64,000 nt of DNA from Xanthomonas nasturtii (GTDB taxonomy: Bacteria; Pseudomonadota; Gammaproteobacteria; Xanthomonadales; Xanthomonadaceae). The stretch is from the NCBI RefSeq assembly GCF_001660815.1, contig NZ_LYMI01000015.1, forward strand, positions 1 through 64,000. Reading direction: 5' to 3'. Position 1 is the first letter of the stretch. Every line of letters starts with the position of its first letter. The notes beneath the pieces were generated by a model. That model made no database searches. It was not told the DNA's origin and worked only from the letters and a program-made list of their open reading frames with translations. A program made the position numbers and the translations under genes. Positions 44,075-54,557 of the stretch are shown here, piece after piece.

Positions 44075-46861
44075 GTGGACTCAGGCGTCATTGCAAGCAT
44101 GCTGCAGCACCCGCTGACCTCGGCGGTGGTGTTGTTGGATGCGCATGGCCAGCCTCTGGCGGCCAATCGCGTTGCGCAGTCCCTCGGATTGCCTGCAACC
44201 CTTGGTGCATACGCCGAAGTGTTGGAAAGCAGTCGCGCCCAGGTGGCCGACAGCGGTGGCATGGCTCCCTGCGTGTTGCCGGGGACCGGCGGCGGGCGGC
44301 TGGAAGGCTGGCTGCGTGCGGTCAGCGACGAACATGGCCAGGTCATGGCGTTCACCTTGAGCATTCCCGAGCCGATGGGCGCCGATGGCACCAGCCGCTG
44401 GGAAATGGGCCTGGACAGCGCCGATCACGGCCTGTGGGACTGGGACATTCCGGCCGACGTGGTGTATCGCTCGGAGCGCTGGACCCGCATGCTCGGCTAT
44501 TCAGAGCAGCCGCTGCCGAACAACCTCACCGCCTTGTCCGGGCTGATTCACCCCGAAGACCACGCGCATGTCAGCGCCGCGGTGCAGGCGCATCTGGAAG
44601 GCCGCACCGACACCTACGTGGCCGAATTCCGGCTGCGCCAGCACGATGGGCAGTGGCGCTGGATCCTGGATCGCGGCCGCGTGGTCTCGCGCACTGCCGA
44701 CGGCCGCCCGCTGCGGATGGTCGGCACGCATACCGACGTGCACCATCACAAATTACTTGAGCAGCAGCTGCGCGAGCAGCAGGCCCAGCTCGAAGAGGCC
44801 CAGCGCATTGCCAGCATGGGCAGCTGGAGCTGGGACTCGCACCAGGACGTGCTGTGGGTGTCGCAGGATTTCCTGCAACAACTCGGCATGGCCCAACTGC
44901 GTCTGCAAGGCATTCGCGACATCCTGCGTCTGCTCGGTCGGTCTTCGGTTGCGCAGCTGCGCAGCGCCTGGCGCAAGATCAAGCATGAAGGCATGCCGGT
45001 GCATTTCGAGCTGGAAATCAACGGCCTGCCCGGCGCCAATCCGCATCACCTGCGGGTGTGGGCGCAGCCGGTGTTCGACGGCGACGGCAGCATGGTGCGC
45101 GTCCTTGGCCAACTGCAGAACGTTACCGAGCAACGCCAGACCGACGCACTGATCCGCTGGCGCACCGAATTGCTCAACCGCGTGTCTGCGTTGGGCAAGA
45201 TTGGCGGCTGCGAGATCGAGGTCGATACCCGGCGCATGCAATGGACCGAGGAGTGCTACCGCATCCACGGCCTGCGCAAGGAAAACATCACCCTGGAGCA
45301 GGCGCTGTCGCTGTACACCCAGGATTCGCGCGACGCTTTCGAAGCGGCGCTGCTGCGCATTTCCGATGGCGGCCTGCCCGAGCAGCTGGAGCTGTGCTTC
45401 TATCGCAACTCCGGCCAGCGCATCTGGGTACAGGTGCTGATCGAGCTGGACCGTCGCGAAGGCCTGCCGCCGCGGTTTGTCGCCTTGTTCCGCGATGTCA
45501 CCCGCGAACGCGAAGCCAACGAACGCATCGAGCTGCTGGCCCATTACGACCGCCTGACCGGCTTGCCGAACCGCTTCCTGCTACGCGAGCAGGCAGAGAA
45601 CGCCATTCGCGAAGCAAACGAGCGCGGCCAGGTGATGGCGATGCTGCTGATCGATCTGGATGGCTTCAAGAGCATCAACGATTCGTTCGGCCATGCCACC
45701 GGCGATAACCTGCTCAAGCTCGCCTCGGCGCGCCTGCATCAACATCTGCGCAACAGCGATCTGTTCGGCCGCTTCAGCGACGACGAGTTCATCGTGCTGT
45801 TGCGCGATATGTCCGAGCCCGAAGATGCCGGCCACGTGGCGCGCAAGCTGATCGCAGCGCTTGGAGAGCCGTTGCGCAAGGAACATGTCACCCTCAAGCT
45901 CGGTGCCAGCATCGGCATCGCGCTGCAGGGCGATGGCCTGTCGGACTTCGACAGCCTGCTGCGTGCCGCCGATGCGGCGATGTATGCGGCCAAGGAATCC
46001 GGCCGCAACACCTTCCATTACTACAGCCAGGACGTGCTGCTGCGTGCGCAGCGCCGCCTGGAGCTGGAGCACGCGCTACAAGGCGCGCTCGAGCGCGAAG
46101 AGTTCACGCTGGTCTACCAGCCGCTGGTCAACACCGTGGGCGATGCATCGCCGGCGATCGAAGCGCTGATGCGCTGGAATCGCCCTGGCCATGGTCCCTG
46201 CAGCCCGGTCGAATTCATACCGATTGCCGAAGAATGCGGCGAAATCGTGCGCCTGGGCGAGTGGGTCATCGGCGAAGCCTGCCGCCAGGCGGTAGTCTGG
46301 GATCGCGCCGGCCTGCATTTCAGCCGCGTTGCGGTGAATGTCTCTGCAGTGCAATTGCGCGAACGCGGTTTTGCCGAGCGCGTACTGGAAATCTGCCGCG
46401 ACAACGGCTGGCCGCCGTCACGTCTCGAGCTGGAATTGACCGAATCCGCATTGATCCGCGATTCCGATTCGCTGCGCCGCTGCTTCGAACTGTTCGAACA
46501 AAACGGCGTGCTGCTGGCGGTGGACGACTTCGGCACCGGCTTTTCGAATCTGCATTACCTCAACCGCTTCCCGGTGCAGCGATTGAAGATCGACCGCAGC
46601 TTCGTGCAAGGCATGCTCGACGATGCCAACACGGCCGAGGTCACCCAGGCCATCGTGCATCTGGGTCACGCGCTGGGCATGCAGGTGGTCGCCGAAGGCG
46701 TGGAAACCGTGCAGGAAGATGCACTGCTGCGTCAGCAGGGCTGCGACGAGATCCAGGGCTATTTCTACTCACGCCCGCTATCGCCGCGCGATATGGCGCA
46801 ATGGCTACGCGAGGCCGAAGCCGGTATGCGGCTGGGTGCACGGCTGGTGATTGCCAGCTGA
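44075..46861 (+). CDS. PAS-GGDEF-EAL signalling protein
   Basis: The 928-residue soluble protein has several PAS-type domains (one near 110-225, others about 235-350 and 360-475), a GGDEF domain (about 490-650) with SDDEF instead of GGDEF, and an EAL domain (about 670-915) with IEALMRWN, ELTESAL, DDFGTGFSNL and KIDRSF intact. It should be a c-di-GMP phosphodiesterase, with the GGDEF half regulatory. The start is GTG 44075 with GGAG upstream; ATG 44099 is an alternative. It is divergent from the ravA-like gene, 120 bp apart. Confidence 0.85.
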   Translation: MDSGVIASMLQHPLTSAVVLLDAHGQPLAANRVAQSLGLPATLGAYAEVLESSRAQVADSGGMAPCVLPGTGGGRLEGWLRAVSDEHGQVMAFTLSIPEPMGADGTSRWEMGLDSADHGLWDWDIPADVVYRSERWTRMLGYSEQPLPNNLTALSGLIHPEDHAHVSAAVQAHLEGRTDTYVAEFRLRQHDGQWRWILDRGRVVSRTADGRPLRMVGTHTDVHHHKLLEQQLREQQAQLEEAQRIASMGSWSWDSHQDVLWVSQDFLQQLGMAQLRLQGIRDILRLLGRSSVAQLRSAWRKIKHEGMPVHFELEINGLPGANPHHLRVWAQPVFDGDGSMVRVLGQLQNVTEQRQTDALIRWRTELLNRVSALGKIGGCEIEVDTRRMQWTEECYRIHGLRKENITLEQALSLYTQDSRDAFEAALLRISDGGLPEQLELCFYRNSGQRIWVQVLIELDRREGLPPRFVALFRDVTREREANERIELLAHYDRLTGLPNRFLLREQAENAIREANERGQVMAMLLIDLDGFKSINDSFGHATGDNLLKLASARLHQHLRNSDLFGRFSDDEFIVLLRDMSEPEDAGHVARKLIAALGEPLRKEHVTLKLGASIGIALQGDGLSDFDSLLRAADAAMYAAKESGRNTFHYYSQDVLLRAQRRLELEHALQGALEREEFTLVYQPLVNTVGDASPAIEALMRWNRPGHGPCSPVEFIPIAEECGEIVRLGEWVIGEACRQAVVWDRAGLHFSRVAVNVSAVQLRERGFAERVLEICRDNGWPPSRLELELTESALIRDSDSLRRCFELFEQNGVLLAVDDFGTGFSNLHYLNRFPVQRLKIDRSFVQGMLDDANTAEVTQAIVHLGHALGMQVVAEGVETVQEDALLRQQGCDEIQGYFYSRPLSPRDMAQWLREAEAGMRLGARLVIAS

Positions 46862-47629
46862 CGCAGTGCGCAGCTTTGCAGGCGATCAAGCCGCATTTCA
46901 GCGGCACGATGCGTGATCCATTCGCCTTGCCCAACGACTTGAAGACAACGGCGATCTCGGGTCGCCGCGATAGTTAGGTGCAGCCAAACACGGCGCAACC
47001 AGATGGTAGGTAACCTCACCCCAGACGGGACATGCCGTGACGGCAGCTGCCTGGTGGCATCACTTGCGCCAATGGTTCCGCAATTGGTAAGGACACCGCA
47101 CCAGACAATGAGTCGGTCGCTTTGTTAAAAACTGTCGTTCGTCGCGTTGCGGAGCTGATCGTCCACGCGCCGATCCAGGTGCCCTATGTCCTACCTTGCT
47201 CGCAAACATACACACCAAGATCCCGATGGGTCCTTGCCCGCCCACCGTCGCGGGACCTCGAGCGGCATGGATGCCGCGCCAGAGCTACAAGGACGTACTT
47301 GCAGCGTGTCCTGCGATGGTGGGCGGGCAAGGGCCCTGCAGCCAGGCAGCAGGTGCCCAATGCCCTCGCGCCACGTCATTCCAATCGCATCGCGTCGATC
47401 GACGCACCACGTTCTGTCGAAAAATCGTCGTGCAGAGGGGCAGGGGATGAGGTCACCCTGATGCTGCAATCGATCGGTTCCGCGTGCGCACAGTCACGCT
47501 TGGTGGAACGGCTGGATGCAACAGCGCATTAATGGCTAAGGAGCGGCGCAAGTGCGTCAAACCCGGGCAGCGGAAACAAACCAGCGGGGGCGCCTGCCGA
47601 GTCACGCCCCGCTGCTTGACGCATGCGCC
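46862..47629. other. Repeat-containing intergenic region
   Basis: About 770 bp with no supported gene. It contains a block AGGACACCGCACCAGA..GTCGCTTTGTTAAAA (47090-47130) also found at 31473-31513, a decayed repeat arm just before it (GGTTCCGCAATTGG) and a full palindromic repeat at 47232-47332. Short frames across it look like repeat artefacts. Confidence 0.7.
47232..47332 (-). repeat. Full reverse copy of the dispersed palindromic repeat
   Basis: CCTTGCCCGCCCACCGTCGC, a central GCGGCAT-GG-ATGCCGC hairpin with imperfect outer bases, GGACGTACTTGCAGCGTGTC and GGTGGGCGGGCAAGG, followed by GCCCTGCAGC. Same orientation as the copy at 31542-31642. Confidence 0.82.
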
Positions 47630-47914
47630 TTATCGCCCCGACACGCCAACTGCCGCGCCATCCAGACCCAGATCCCAGGCCACGGTTGCGAACAACAGCT
47701 CTTCTTCGCTGCAAGCGCGGTGCGGGTTGATCAATGCCTGCAACTCCGCGCGTGCGCAGCGCTCCAGCCGTTCCAGCGCGGCCGGCATACGGACGCGGCG
47801 CAGCGCAGGCTTGGCCGCATCGCTTTGCGCGATGCGCTCGGCGTGTGCGGCGGCCAGTGCAGCGGCCTGCAGCGCGGCGGTGGAAGTGTCGATGGTCGGG
47901 GCAAGAAGTGACAT
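47630..47914 (-). CDS. Small protein of unknown function
   Basis: The 94-residue protein (MSLLAPTIDTSTAALQAAALAAAHAERIAQ..) is Ala-rich and helical in its first half, and has a conserved-looking C-terminal part with CARAELQALINPHRACSEEELLFATVAWDLGLDG. No signal peptide or membrane segment is seen. It lies 86 bp downstream of the chemotaxis transducer, on the same strand, behind a hairpin. I do not recognise a family; a link to chemotaxis is only positional. Confidence 0.5.
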   Translation of the reverse strand: MSLLAPTIDTSTAALQAAALAAAHAERIAQSDAAKPALRRVRMPAALERLERCARAELQALINPHRACSEEELLFATVAWDLGLDGAAVGVSGR

Positions 47915-47947
47915 GAGCGGAACACCAGGTCGTTACGGAACGACAAA

Positions 47948-47965
47948 TCCCCGGAAGGCCGGGGA
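47948..47965 (-). terminator. Hairpin after the MCP gene, weak terminator/attenuator
   Basis: TCCCCGG (47948-47954)-AAGG-CCGGGGA is a perfect 7-bp stem with a short T stretch following on the minus strand. It lies between the transducer gene and the small gene. Confidence 0.45.
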
Positions 47966-48000
47966 ATGTCGGAATCAGCAGCTGCGGGGCGGCATCGGTC

Positions 48001-49278
48001 TTAGAACAACTCGACCGTACCGGCACCCATGCCTTGCTGTGCCACCGGCTTGTGCGGCGGGCGTTCCCACTCCACGCGCATGTCGCGCAGGCGGTTGGAC
48101 ACCTTGGCCAGCGCGGCGACCAGATCGCTGTCGTACACGCCGCCATTGCGATGCAGCAGTTCCTGCAGCGCCACCGCTTCGCGGTTGATCGCGGTGAGGC
48201 GATCCAGGTGGGTGTGGATGCCGCTCAGCGTCTGCGTGGCGATGTCCTCGAACTGCAGGGCACGCACCGCTTCGGCCACGCTGCCATCGATGGAACGTGC
48301 GCACTCGGAGATTTCGCGCATGCCATCGCCCAACGAGGCGTTGATCTGGGCGACGTTCTCCAGCATGGCGGCCGATTCATGGCGCGCCTCGCGGGAGCGG
48401 TCCATGTGACGCGATGCCAGCTGCGAGACCGTTTCACGCACCTTGGCGATCGATTCCTTGGAGCTGTGTGCCAGCTTGCGGATCTGTTCGTTGAAGGTGG
48501 TGGAGCGTTCGGACAGGTTGCGCACCTCGTCGGCGACCACCGCGAAGCCGCGACCGGCTTCACCGGCACGTGCTGCTTCGATGGCGGCGTTCAGGGCCAG
48601 CAGGTTGGTCTGGTCGGCGATCGACTTGACGTCTTCCAACAGCGCGAAGATGCCATCCAGATGCTGCGCCATCTCATCGATGTGATGGACGGTGTTGGTG
48701 CTTTGGCCGCTCACCTGTTCCAGCGCTTCCACCAACTGCTCCATGCGGGAGCTGGCGTGCTGGGCGAAGCGGGCGACGTCGACGCCGGCACTGCCATCGT
48801 CACCGGCGCGGTCGACGATGCGGGCCAGTGCCTGGCTTTGCTGGCGCGACTTGCGGTTCATCGCTTCGAAGCTGCCACCAAGACCGGACACGGCCTGGCG
48901 GATCAGTTCACGGGCACGCTCGACTTCCGAGCGCGAACCGTCGACTTCATTGCTGACGAACGTACGCAGTTCGTTGAGCAGTTGGTCCTGCTCGCGCAGG
49001 ATGCGTGCCTGGTCCGGATTAGGCCGGAACTGGGAATATGTCACCCAGGCAGCGAAACCCAACCAACTAAGGGTCATGGTCGCCAGAATCGCCCAGCGCA
49101 CCGAAGCGGGCCAGTCGAATCCGACAGCGAAGGGATACAGCAAAGTCAGGGCCAAAGGAGCGGCTAGACGGATGAGTGGACGTGAATACATGGGCGTTCT
49201 CGGCAGAGTCACGGTTGCTGTATCGGCACTCCCCCCATTGTCTTTAGCGACGATCGCCATCTCGTCCTGCCCATTCAA
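48001..49278 (-). CDS. Methyl-accepting chemotaxis protein-like transducer
   Basis: The 425-residue protein has two adjacent membrane helices (about 36-80) with only a few residues between, then a cytoplasmic signalling coil carrying the MCP tip [20 protein letters not shown] (about 225-245) and [12 protein letters not shown]. It lacks a periplasmic ligand domain and HAMP domain, so it probably senses an internal or membrane state. ATG 49278 has AGGGG close upstream; ATG 49191 at MYSRPL is an alternative. Confidence 0.85.
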   Translation of the reverse strand: MNGQDEMAIVAKDNGGSADTATVTLPRTPMYSRPLIRLAAPLALTLLYPFAVGFDWPASVRWAILATMTLSWLGFAAWVTYSQFRPNPDQARILREQDQLLNELRTFVSNEVDGSRSEVERARELIRQAVSGLGGSFEAMNRKSRQQSQALARIVDRAGDDGSAGVDVARFAQHASSRMEQLVEALEQVSGQSTNTVHHIDEMAQHLDGIFALLEDVKSIADQTNLLALNAAIEAARAGEAGRGFAVVADEVRNLSERSTTFNEQIRKLAHSSKESIAKVRETVSQLASRHMDRSREARHESAAMLENVAQINASLGDGMREISECARSIDGSVAEAVRALQFEDIATQTLSGIHTHLDRLTAINREAVALQELLHRNGGVYDSDLVAALAKVSNRLRDMRVEWERPPHKPVAQQGMGAGTVELF

Positions 49279-49338
49279 CCCCTGTTGGCGCGTGTCAGCG
49301 GCCGCTAGCGCGGCGCTGGCAGCGGTTTTTGGCGCTGT

Positions 49339-49953
49339 TTAGCGCAGCGCGCGGTCCACCGCTTCGAGCATCGCGCGCTTGGCGAACAGGAAATCCCACA
49401 GGCTGCCGCCCATCTGCCGCCACAGCACCGCCGAGCGCACCGCTGCCAGCAACAGGGCGCGAATCTCCGCAACCACCCCGGCCTGGCCCAGATAGTGCGG
49501 GTTGCCCTGCACCATGACCTTGGGCCGCAGGTGGCTGATGGTTTGCGCATATAGCCCACCCAGCGCACTGAGCACATCGGGGTGTGCGCTGTCGTTCAGG
49601 TGTTGCGCCTGGCGGGCAGCGGCGTCGATCCCGGCGGACACCGTGGCCACGGTCGCGGTGTCGCGCACAAACCGGCGTTCCAGCTGCAGCACCGCCAGCG
49701 CCAGGCGCGGCAGCACCTCGTCCTGGCCCTGGTTGCGGAAGTAGTTGTGCAGCAGGCGCAGTCCGGGCGCCAGCGCCGCAGACGAGCCGTACACCGCCTC
49801 CGGCGAGGACGCGTCCACCCGGAACACGCTGTCCATGGCGGTACGCACCGTTGCCGCTTCCGAATGCCCGGTTTCGGCGATCCGCCGCACCTGCTGCAGG
49901 GCCTGGGCAACACCGGCAAGCGCCAGCACACGGTGATCCATGGAAACACTCAT
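49339..49953 (-). CDS. hflD: HflD-like high-frequency lysogenization protein homologue
   Basis: The 204-residue helical protein ([29 protein letters not shown]..; [45 protein letters not shown]) matches HflD in length and in its place directly after mnmA. HflD is a peripheral inner-membrane protein; its normal cellular role is unclear. The ATG shares a base with the mnmA stop (TGATG). Confidence 0.9.
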   Translation of the reverse strand: MSVSMDHRVLALAGVAQALQQVRRIAETGHSEAATVRTAMDSVFRVDASSPEAVYGSSAALAPGLRLLHNYFRNQGQDEVLPRLALAVLQLERRFVRDTATVATVSAGIDAAARQAQHLNDSAHPDVLSALGGLYAQTISHLRPKVMVQGNPHYLGQAGVVAEIRALLLAAVRSAVLWRQMGGSLWDFLFAKRAMLEAVDRALR

Positions 49954-51089
49954 CAAGCCACTACCTCAGAAGAAAAAGAAGATCCCGCTAACTGGCGTTC
50001 CAGCGGTGCATCGGTGGCCGCGATGACCGCGCCGCCCAGGCATTCCTCGCCGTCGTACAGCACCAGCGACTGTCCGGGCGTCACCGCCCGCTGCGGCCGC
50101 TCGAAGCGCACCTGCACGCTGCCATCGTCCTGCACCTCCACCGTGCACGGCTCGTCGGGTTGCCGGTAGCGCGTCTGTGCGGTGCAACTGAAGCTGCGTG
50201 CCGGCGGCGCCCCGGTGACCCAATGGGCCTGCTCGGATTGCAGCCAGCGCGATTGCAGCAGCGGGCTGTCACGGTCCTGATCCACGTACAGCACATTGCT
50301 CGCTACGTCCTTGCCCACCACGTACCACGGCGCGGCGGCACGCCCGCGCACGCCGCCGATGTTCAGCCCCTCGCGCTGACCCAGGGTGAAATAGAACACC
50401 CCCGGATGTTCGGCAATGCGCTGCCCCTGCGGGTCGCGGATCTCGCCGGTGCGCGCAGGCAGATAGCGGCCCAGAAACTCCCGGAAATCGCGCTCGCCGA
50501 TGAAGCAGATGCCGGTGGAATCCTTCTTGGCATGGGTCGGCAAGCCGGCGTCCTGGGCAATCCGGCGCAACGTGCTTTTTTCCAGATCGCCGATCGGGAA
50601 CAGGGTGGCGGCCAGTTGGGTCTGCCCCAGTTGATGCAGGAAATAGCTCTGGTCCTTGCCGCGGTCGGCGCCACGCAACAGGCGCCAACGTCCACCGCTG
50701 TGTGCGACCTGCGCGTAATGGCCCGTGGCAATGCGTTCGGCACCCAGCGCCTGCGCTGCATCGAGAAAATGCTTGAACTTCACTTCGCGGTTGCACAACA
50801 CGTCCGGGTTGGGCGTGCGCCCGGCCGCGTACTCGGCCAGGAAATGCTCGAACACGCCGCTCCAGTATTCGCCGGAGAAGTCGCGGAAATGGAACGGGAT
50901 GCCCAGCACGCCGCAAACTGCCACTGCGTCGCGGCGGTCGTCTTCGGCGCGGCAATCGCCGCTGCCGTCATCGGCCCAGTTCTGCATGAACAGCCCGGCG
51001 ATCGGCTCGCCTTGCTGCGCCAGTTTCCATGCCGCTACAGACGAGTCCACGCCGCCGGAAACGCCCACCACAATGCGCGGCGTACTCAT
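49953..51089 (-). CDS. mnmA: tRNA-specific 2-thiouridylase MnmA
   Basis: The 378-residue enzyme has the ATP-binding P-loop [14 protein letters not shown], the two catalytic cysteines in [12 protein letters not shown] and STGICFIGE, and [15 protein letters not shown]. It adds sulfur to U34 of tRNA Lys/Glu/Gln. The ATG at 51089 overlaps the Nudix stop (ATGA). The adjacent hflD is the usual arrangement. Confidence 0.97.
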   Translation of the reverse strand: MSTPRIVVGVSGGVDSSVAAWKLAQQGEPIAGLFMQNWADDGSGDCRAEDDRRDAVAVCGVLGIPFHFRDFSGEYWSGVFEHFLAEYAAGRTPNPDVLCNREVKFKHFLDAAQALGAERIATGHYAQVAHSGGRWRLLRGADRGKDQSYFLHQLGQTQLAATLFPIGDLEKSTLRRIAQDAGLPTHAKKDSTGICFIGERDFREFLGRYLPARTGEIRDPQGQRIAEHPGVFYFTLGQREGLNIGGVRGRAAAPWYVVGKDVASNVLYVDQDRDSPLLQSRWLQSEQAHWVTGAPPARSFSCTAQTRYRQPDEPCTVEVQDDGSVQVRFERPQRAVTPGQSLVLYDGEECLGGAVIAATDAPLERQLAGSSFSSEVVA

Positions 51090-51544
51090 GCGACGTGCCG
51101 GACCAGCGACAATGGGTAGCGCTGCCCGGCCAGGTAGTCGGCCACCACCTCCCACACCAGCGGGCTGCGCAGGCGCTCGGTCGAGGCGCGCAGTTCATCC
51201 GGTGTCATCCACAGCGCGCGCACCACGCCGGTGTCCAGGCTGCGTTCGGGGTGGTGGGTCAGCGCATCGGCCACGAACGCAAAGCGCAGAAAGCACTGGC
51301 CGCTCGGCGCGACCCACTGGTAGGTGCCAATGAACTGGGTCAGCTGCACGTCCCAGCCGGTCTCCTCCAGGGTCTCGCGCACTGCGGCATCCAGAAGGCT
51401 TTCGTTGGGCTCCAGATGGCCGGCTGGCTGGTTCAACAGCAGGCGGCCACCAATGGCTTCTTCTACCTGCAAGAAGCGGCCGTCGCGCACGACAACCGTG
51501 GCAACGGTCACATCCGGATGCCAACGTTGCTCGGGCGCACTCAT
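51086..51544 (-). CDS. Nudix hydrolase (NudJ-like)
   Basis: The 152-residue enzyme has a full Nudix box [23 protein letters not shown] (G-x5-E-x7-REUXEE-x-GU). It resembles NudJ, a nucleoside/thiamine pyrophosphatase commonly next to mnmA. Translation is coupled to mnmA by a 4-bp overlap. The substrate cannot be set from sequence. Confidence 0.88.
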   Translation of the reverse strand: MSAPEQRWHPDVTVATVVVRDGRFLQVEEAIGGRLLLNQPAGHLEPNESLLDAAVRETLEETGWDVQLTQFIGTYQWVAPSGQCFLRFAFVADALTHHPERSLDTGVVRALWMTPDELRASTERLRSPLVWEVVADYLAGQRYPLSLVRHVA

Positions 51545-51782
51545 CGGGGCTGCTCCTGCCGGGGCGGCGCGTTATCCGCGGCGCGCAAAGTGATGCACGT
51601 CACCCGGCGCCAGACATGCAGGCGTGCACCACATCGCGCTGCGGGCATGGGTGCAATTGCGCTAGACGACGGCGCCAGCGGCAGCGCGGTCATGGAATCG
51701 GTCATCAAGGGCCAGCCAGGGGATCGGACACAAATTGTGCGGGGCGCAGCGCAAATCGTCCAATGCGTGCAAGGTTGAACCG

Positions 51783-51788
51783 TATAAT
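51783..51788 (+). promoter_or_regulatory. Consensus -10 box of clpS
   Basis: A perfect TATAAT lies 6 bp before the clpS ATG, which would put transcription start at or next to the A of ATG (leaderless message). The -35 region is weak. Confidence 0.55.
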
Positions 51789-51794
51789 GGCTGG

Positions 51795-52115
51795 ATGCCT
51801 CGGAATACCTCACACGAACACGACCACGGCCTGATGGTCGAAGCCAGCAAGCCGGAAGTGGCGCCACCGCCGCGTTACCAGGTGTTGCTGCTGAACGATG
51901 ACTACACTCCGATGGACTTCGTGGTGACCGTCCTGGAACAGTTTTTCAACCTGAGCCTTGAGCAGGCCACCCAGGTCATGCTGCACGTCCATACCCGTGG
52001 ACGGGGCGTTTGCGGGGTCTACAGCCGAGAGGTCGCCGAGTCCAAAGTGGCCCAGGTCAACGAATTTTCTCGTATGAACCAGCATCCGCTGTTGTGCACG
52101 ATGGAGCAGACCTGA
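51795..52115 (+). CDS. clpS: ClpA adaptor ClpS
   Basis: The 106-residue protein has the ClpS core [53 protein letters not shown], with the N-end-rule residue pocket (NDDYTPM, H..H). It delivers proteins with bulky N-terminal residues to ClpAP. ATG 51795 gives the usual length; a TATAAT sits 6 bp ahead and no ribosome site is visible. clpA follows after 142 bp. Confidence 0.95.
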   Translation: MPRNTSHEHDHGLMVEASKPEVAPPPRYQVLLLNDDYTPMDFVVTVLEQFFNLSLEQATQVMLHVHTRGRGVCGVYSREVAESKVAQVNEFSRMNQHPLLCTMEQT

Positions 52116-52257
52116 GGCACCCGCCAGATCATTCCAGCAGCGCAACAGTGTGGCTGCAATCACGTGCTAACGCCGTCTGAACATGCCTATCCGATAGGGT
52201 TGTGGAAAATCCCAATAAAAGCCGCATATTGTTGGCAACAGCCGTTCGGAGTTATCC

Positions 52258-54540
52258 ATGTTCAGCAAAGATCTAGAGCAAACAATCGGCCAGTGCTACA
52301 AGCGAGCACGCGAGGCGCGTCATGAGTTCATGACCGTCGAGCACCTGCTGCTCTCGCTGCTGGACAACCCCTCCGCGCAGGCCGTACTCAAGGCCTGCGG
52401 CGCAGATCAGGTGCGCCTGCACAACGATCTGGAACAGGCCATCGAGGCCTCGGTTTCGCGTTTGGCAGAAGACGACGGGCGTGACACGCAACCCACGCTG
52501 GGTTTCCAGCGCGTGCTGCAACGCGCCGTCTATCACGTGCAGTCCTCGGGCAAGAAGGAAGTCACCGGTGCCAACGTGCTGGTGGCGATCTTCGGCGAAA
52601 AGGATTCGCATGCGGTGTATTTCCTGAATCAGCAGGACATCACCCGCCTGGATATCGTCAATTACCTCTCGCACGGCATCGCCAAGCTGGGTGAGGACGG
52701 CGAGCAGCCGTCTGCGCCGGATGGCGAGTCCAAGAGCGAAGGCGGGGAGGGCGAGGCCAAGGGCGACGCACTGGCCGAGTTCGCCACCAACCTCAACGAA
52801 CAGGCGCGCAACGGCAAGATCGACCCGCTGGTCGGCCGTGCCGACGAGATCGAGCGCACCATCCAGGTCCTGTGCCGTCGGCGCAAGAACAACCCGCTGT
52901 ACGTGGGTGAGGCGGGCGTGGGCAAGACCGCGATTGCCGAGGGTCTGGCCAAGCGCATCGTCGATAACGACGTGCCCGAAGTGCTCGCCGATGCGGTGAT
53001 CTTCTCGTTGGACCTGGGCGCGCTGGTGGCAGGTACCAAGTACCGCGGCGATTTCGAAAAGCGTCTCAAGGGCGTGCTGGCCGCACTGAAGAAGGTGCCC
53101 AATGCGGTGCTGTTCATCGACGAAATCCACACCATCATCGGTGCGGGCTCGGCCTCGGGCGGCACGATGGATGCGTCCAACCTGATCAAGCCGGCGTTGT
53201 CGTCGGGCGAGCTGCGCTGCATCGGCTCAACCACCTTCCAGGAATACCGCGGCATCTTCGAGAAAGACCGTGCGCTGGCACGTCGCTTCCAGAAGATCGA
53301 CATCGTCGAGCCGACCGTGGGCGAAACCTTTGAAATCCTGCAGGGCCTCAAGCCCAAGTACGAGGCACATCACGGTGTGACCTACGCCGACGACGCGTTG
53401 CAGGCGGCGGTGGACCTGTCGGTGAAGCACATCGGTGATCGTTTGCTGCCGGACAAGGCGATCGATGTGATCGACGAGGCCGGCGCGCGCCAGCGGCTGC
53501 TGCCGGAGGGCGAGCGCAAGGAACTGATCGATATCGAAGAGATCGAAACCATCGTCGCCAAGATGGCGCGGATTCCGGCCAAGCAGGTCAGCGCGACCGA
53601 CAAGGACGTGCTGCAGCACCTTGAGCGCAACCTGAAGATGGTGATCTTCGGGCAGAACCCGGCGATCGAGACGCTGGCCGGTTCGATCAAGCTGGCACGG
53701 TCCGGCCTGGCCAACCCGGAAAAGCCGATCGGCAATTTCCTGTTCGCCGGTCCTACCGGTGTGGGCAAGACCGAGGTCACCAAGCAACTCGCGCTGCAGT
53801 TGGGCATCGAGCTGGTGCGTTTCGACATGTCCGAGTACATGGAAGCGCATTCGATCAGCCGCCTGATCGGCGCGCCTCCGGGCTACGTCGGTTTCGATCA
53901 GGGTGGCTTGCTGACCGAGAAGGTCGTCAAGACGCCGCACTGCGTGCTGCTGCTGGACGAAGTGGAGAAGGCGCATCCGGACATCTTCAACATCCTGTTG
54001 CAGGTCATGGACCGCGGCATCCTCACCGACACCAACGGGCGCGAGGCCAACTTCAAGAACGTGATCCTGGTGATGACGACCAATGCCGGCGCCACCCAGG
54101 CGTCGCGTCGGTCGATCGGCTTTACCAAGCAGGATCATTCCACCGACGCGATGGAATCGATCCGCCGCGGCTTCACGCCCGAGTTCCGCAACCGTCTGGA
54201 TGCGATCGTGCAGTTCCAGCCACTGGCGTTCGACCACATCCTGCGGGTGGTGGACAAGTTCATCATCGAGCTGGAAATGCTGTTGCAGGAAAAGCACGTC
54301 TCGCTGTCGGCCACCCCGACCGCGCGCGACTGGCTGGCCCAGCATGGCTTCGATCCGCTGATGGGCGCACGCCCGATGTCGCGCGTGATCCAGGAAAAGA
54401 TCAAGCGCCCGCTGGCCGACGAGCTGCTGTTCGGCAAGTTGGTGGAAGGCGGCCGGGTCAACATCGACGTCAAGGATGGCGAGCTGCTGGTCGAGGCGCA
54501 TCCGGAGCCGGAGCGTCTGCTGCCTGCAACGGTTGATTGA
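52258..54540 (+). CDS. clpA: ATP-dependent Clp protease ATP-binding subunit ClpA
   Basis: The 760-residue protein has the Clp N-domain (about 1-145), AAA+ module 1 with GEAGVGKT and module 2 with GPTGVGKT, plus the ClpP-loop region IGF. It unfolds proteins for ClpP, taking ClpS-bound N-end-rule substrates. GGAG precedes the ATG. It ends at a strong terminator. Confidence 0.98.
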   Translation: MFSKDLEQTIGQCYKRAREARHEFMTVEHLLLSLLDNPSAQAVLKACGADQVRLHNDLEQAIEASVSRLAEDDGRDTQPTLGFQRVLQRAVYHVQSSGKKEVTGANVLVAIFGEKDSHAVYFLNQQDITRLDIVNYLSHGIAKLGEDGEQPSAPDGESKSEGGEGEAKGDALAEFATNLNEQARNGKIDPLVGRADEIERTIQVLCRRRKNNPLYVGEAGVGKTAIAEGLAKRIVDNDVPEVLADAVIFSLDLGALVAGTKYRGDFEKRLKGVLAALKKVPNAVLFIDEIHTIIGAGSASGGTMDASNLIKPALSSGELRCIGSTTFQEYRGIFEKDRALARRFQKIDIVEPTVGETFEILQGLKPKYEAHHGVTYADDALQAAVDLSVKHIGDRLLPDKAIDVIDEAGARQRLLPEGERKELIDIEEIETIVAKMARIPAKQVSATDKDVLQHLERNLKMVIFGQNPAIETLAGSIKLARSGLANPEKPIGNFLFAGPTGVGKTEVTKQLALQLGIELVRFDMSEYMEAHSISRLIGAPPGYVGFDQGGLLTEKVVKTPHCVLLLDEVEKAHPDIFNILLQVMDRGILTDTNGREANFKNVILVMTTNAGATQASRRSIGFTKQDHSTDAMESIRRGFTPEFRNRLDAIVQFQPLAFDHILRVVDKFIIELEMLLQEKHVSLSATPTARDWLAQHGFDPLMGARPMSRVIQEKIKRPLADELLFGKLVEGGRVNIDVKDGELLVEAHPEPERLLPATVD

Positions 54541-54557
54541 TCGCAGCCTTGATGGTC

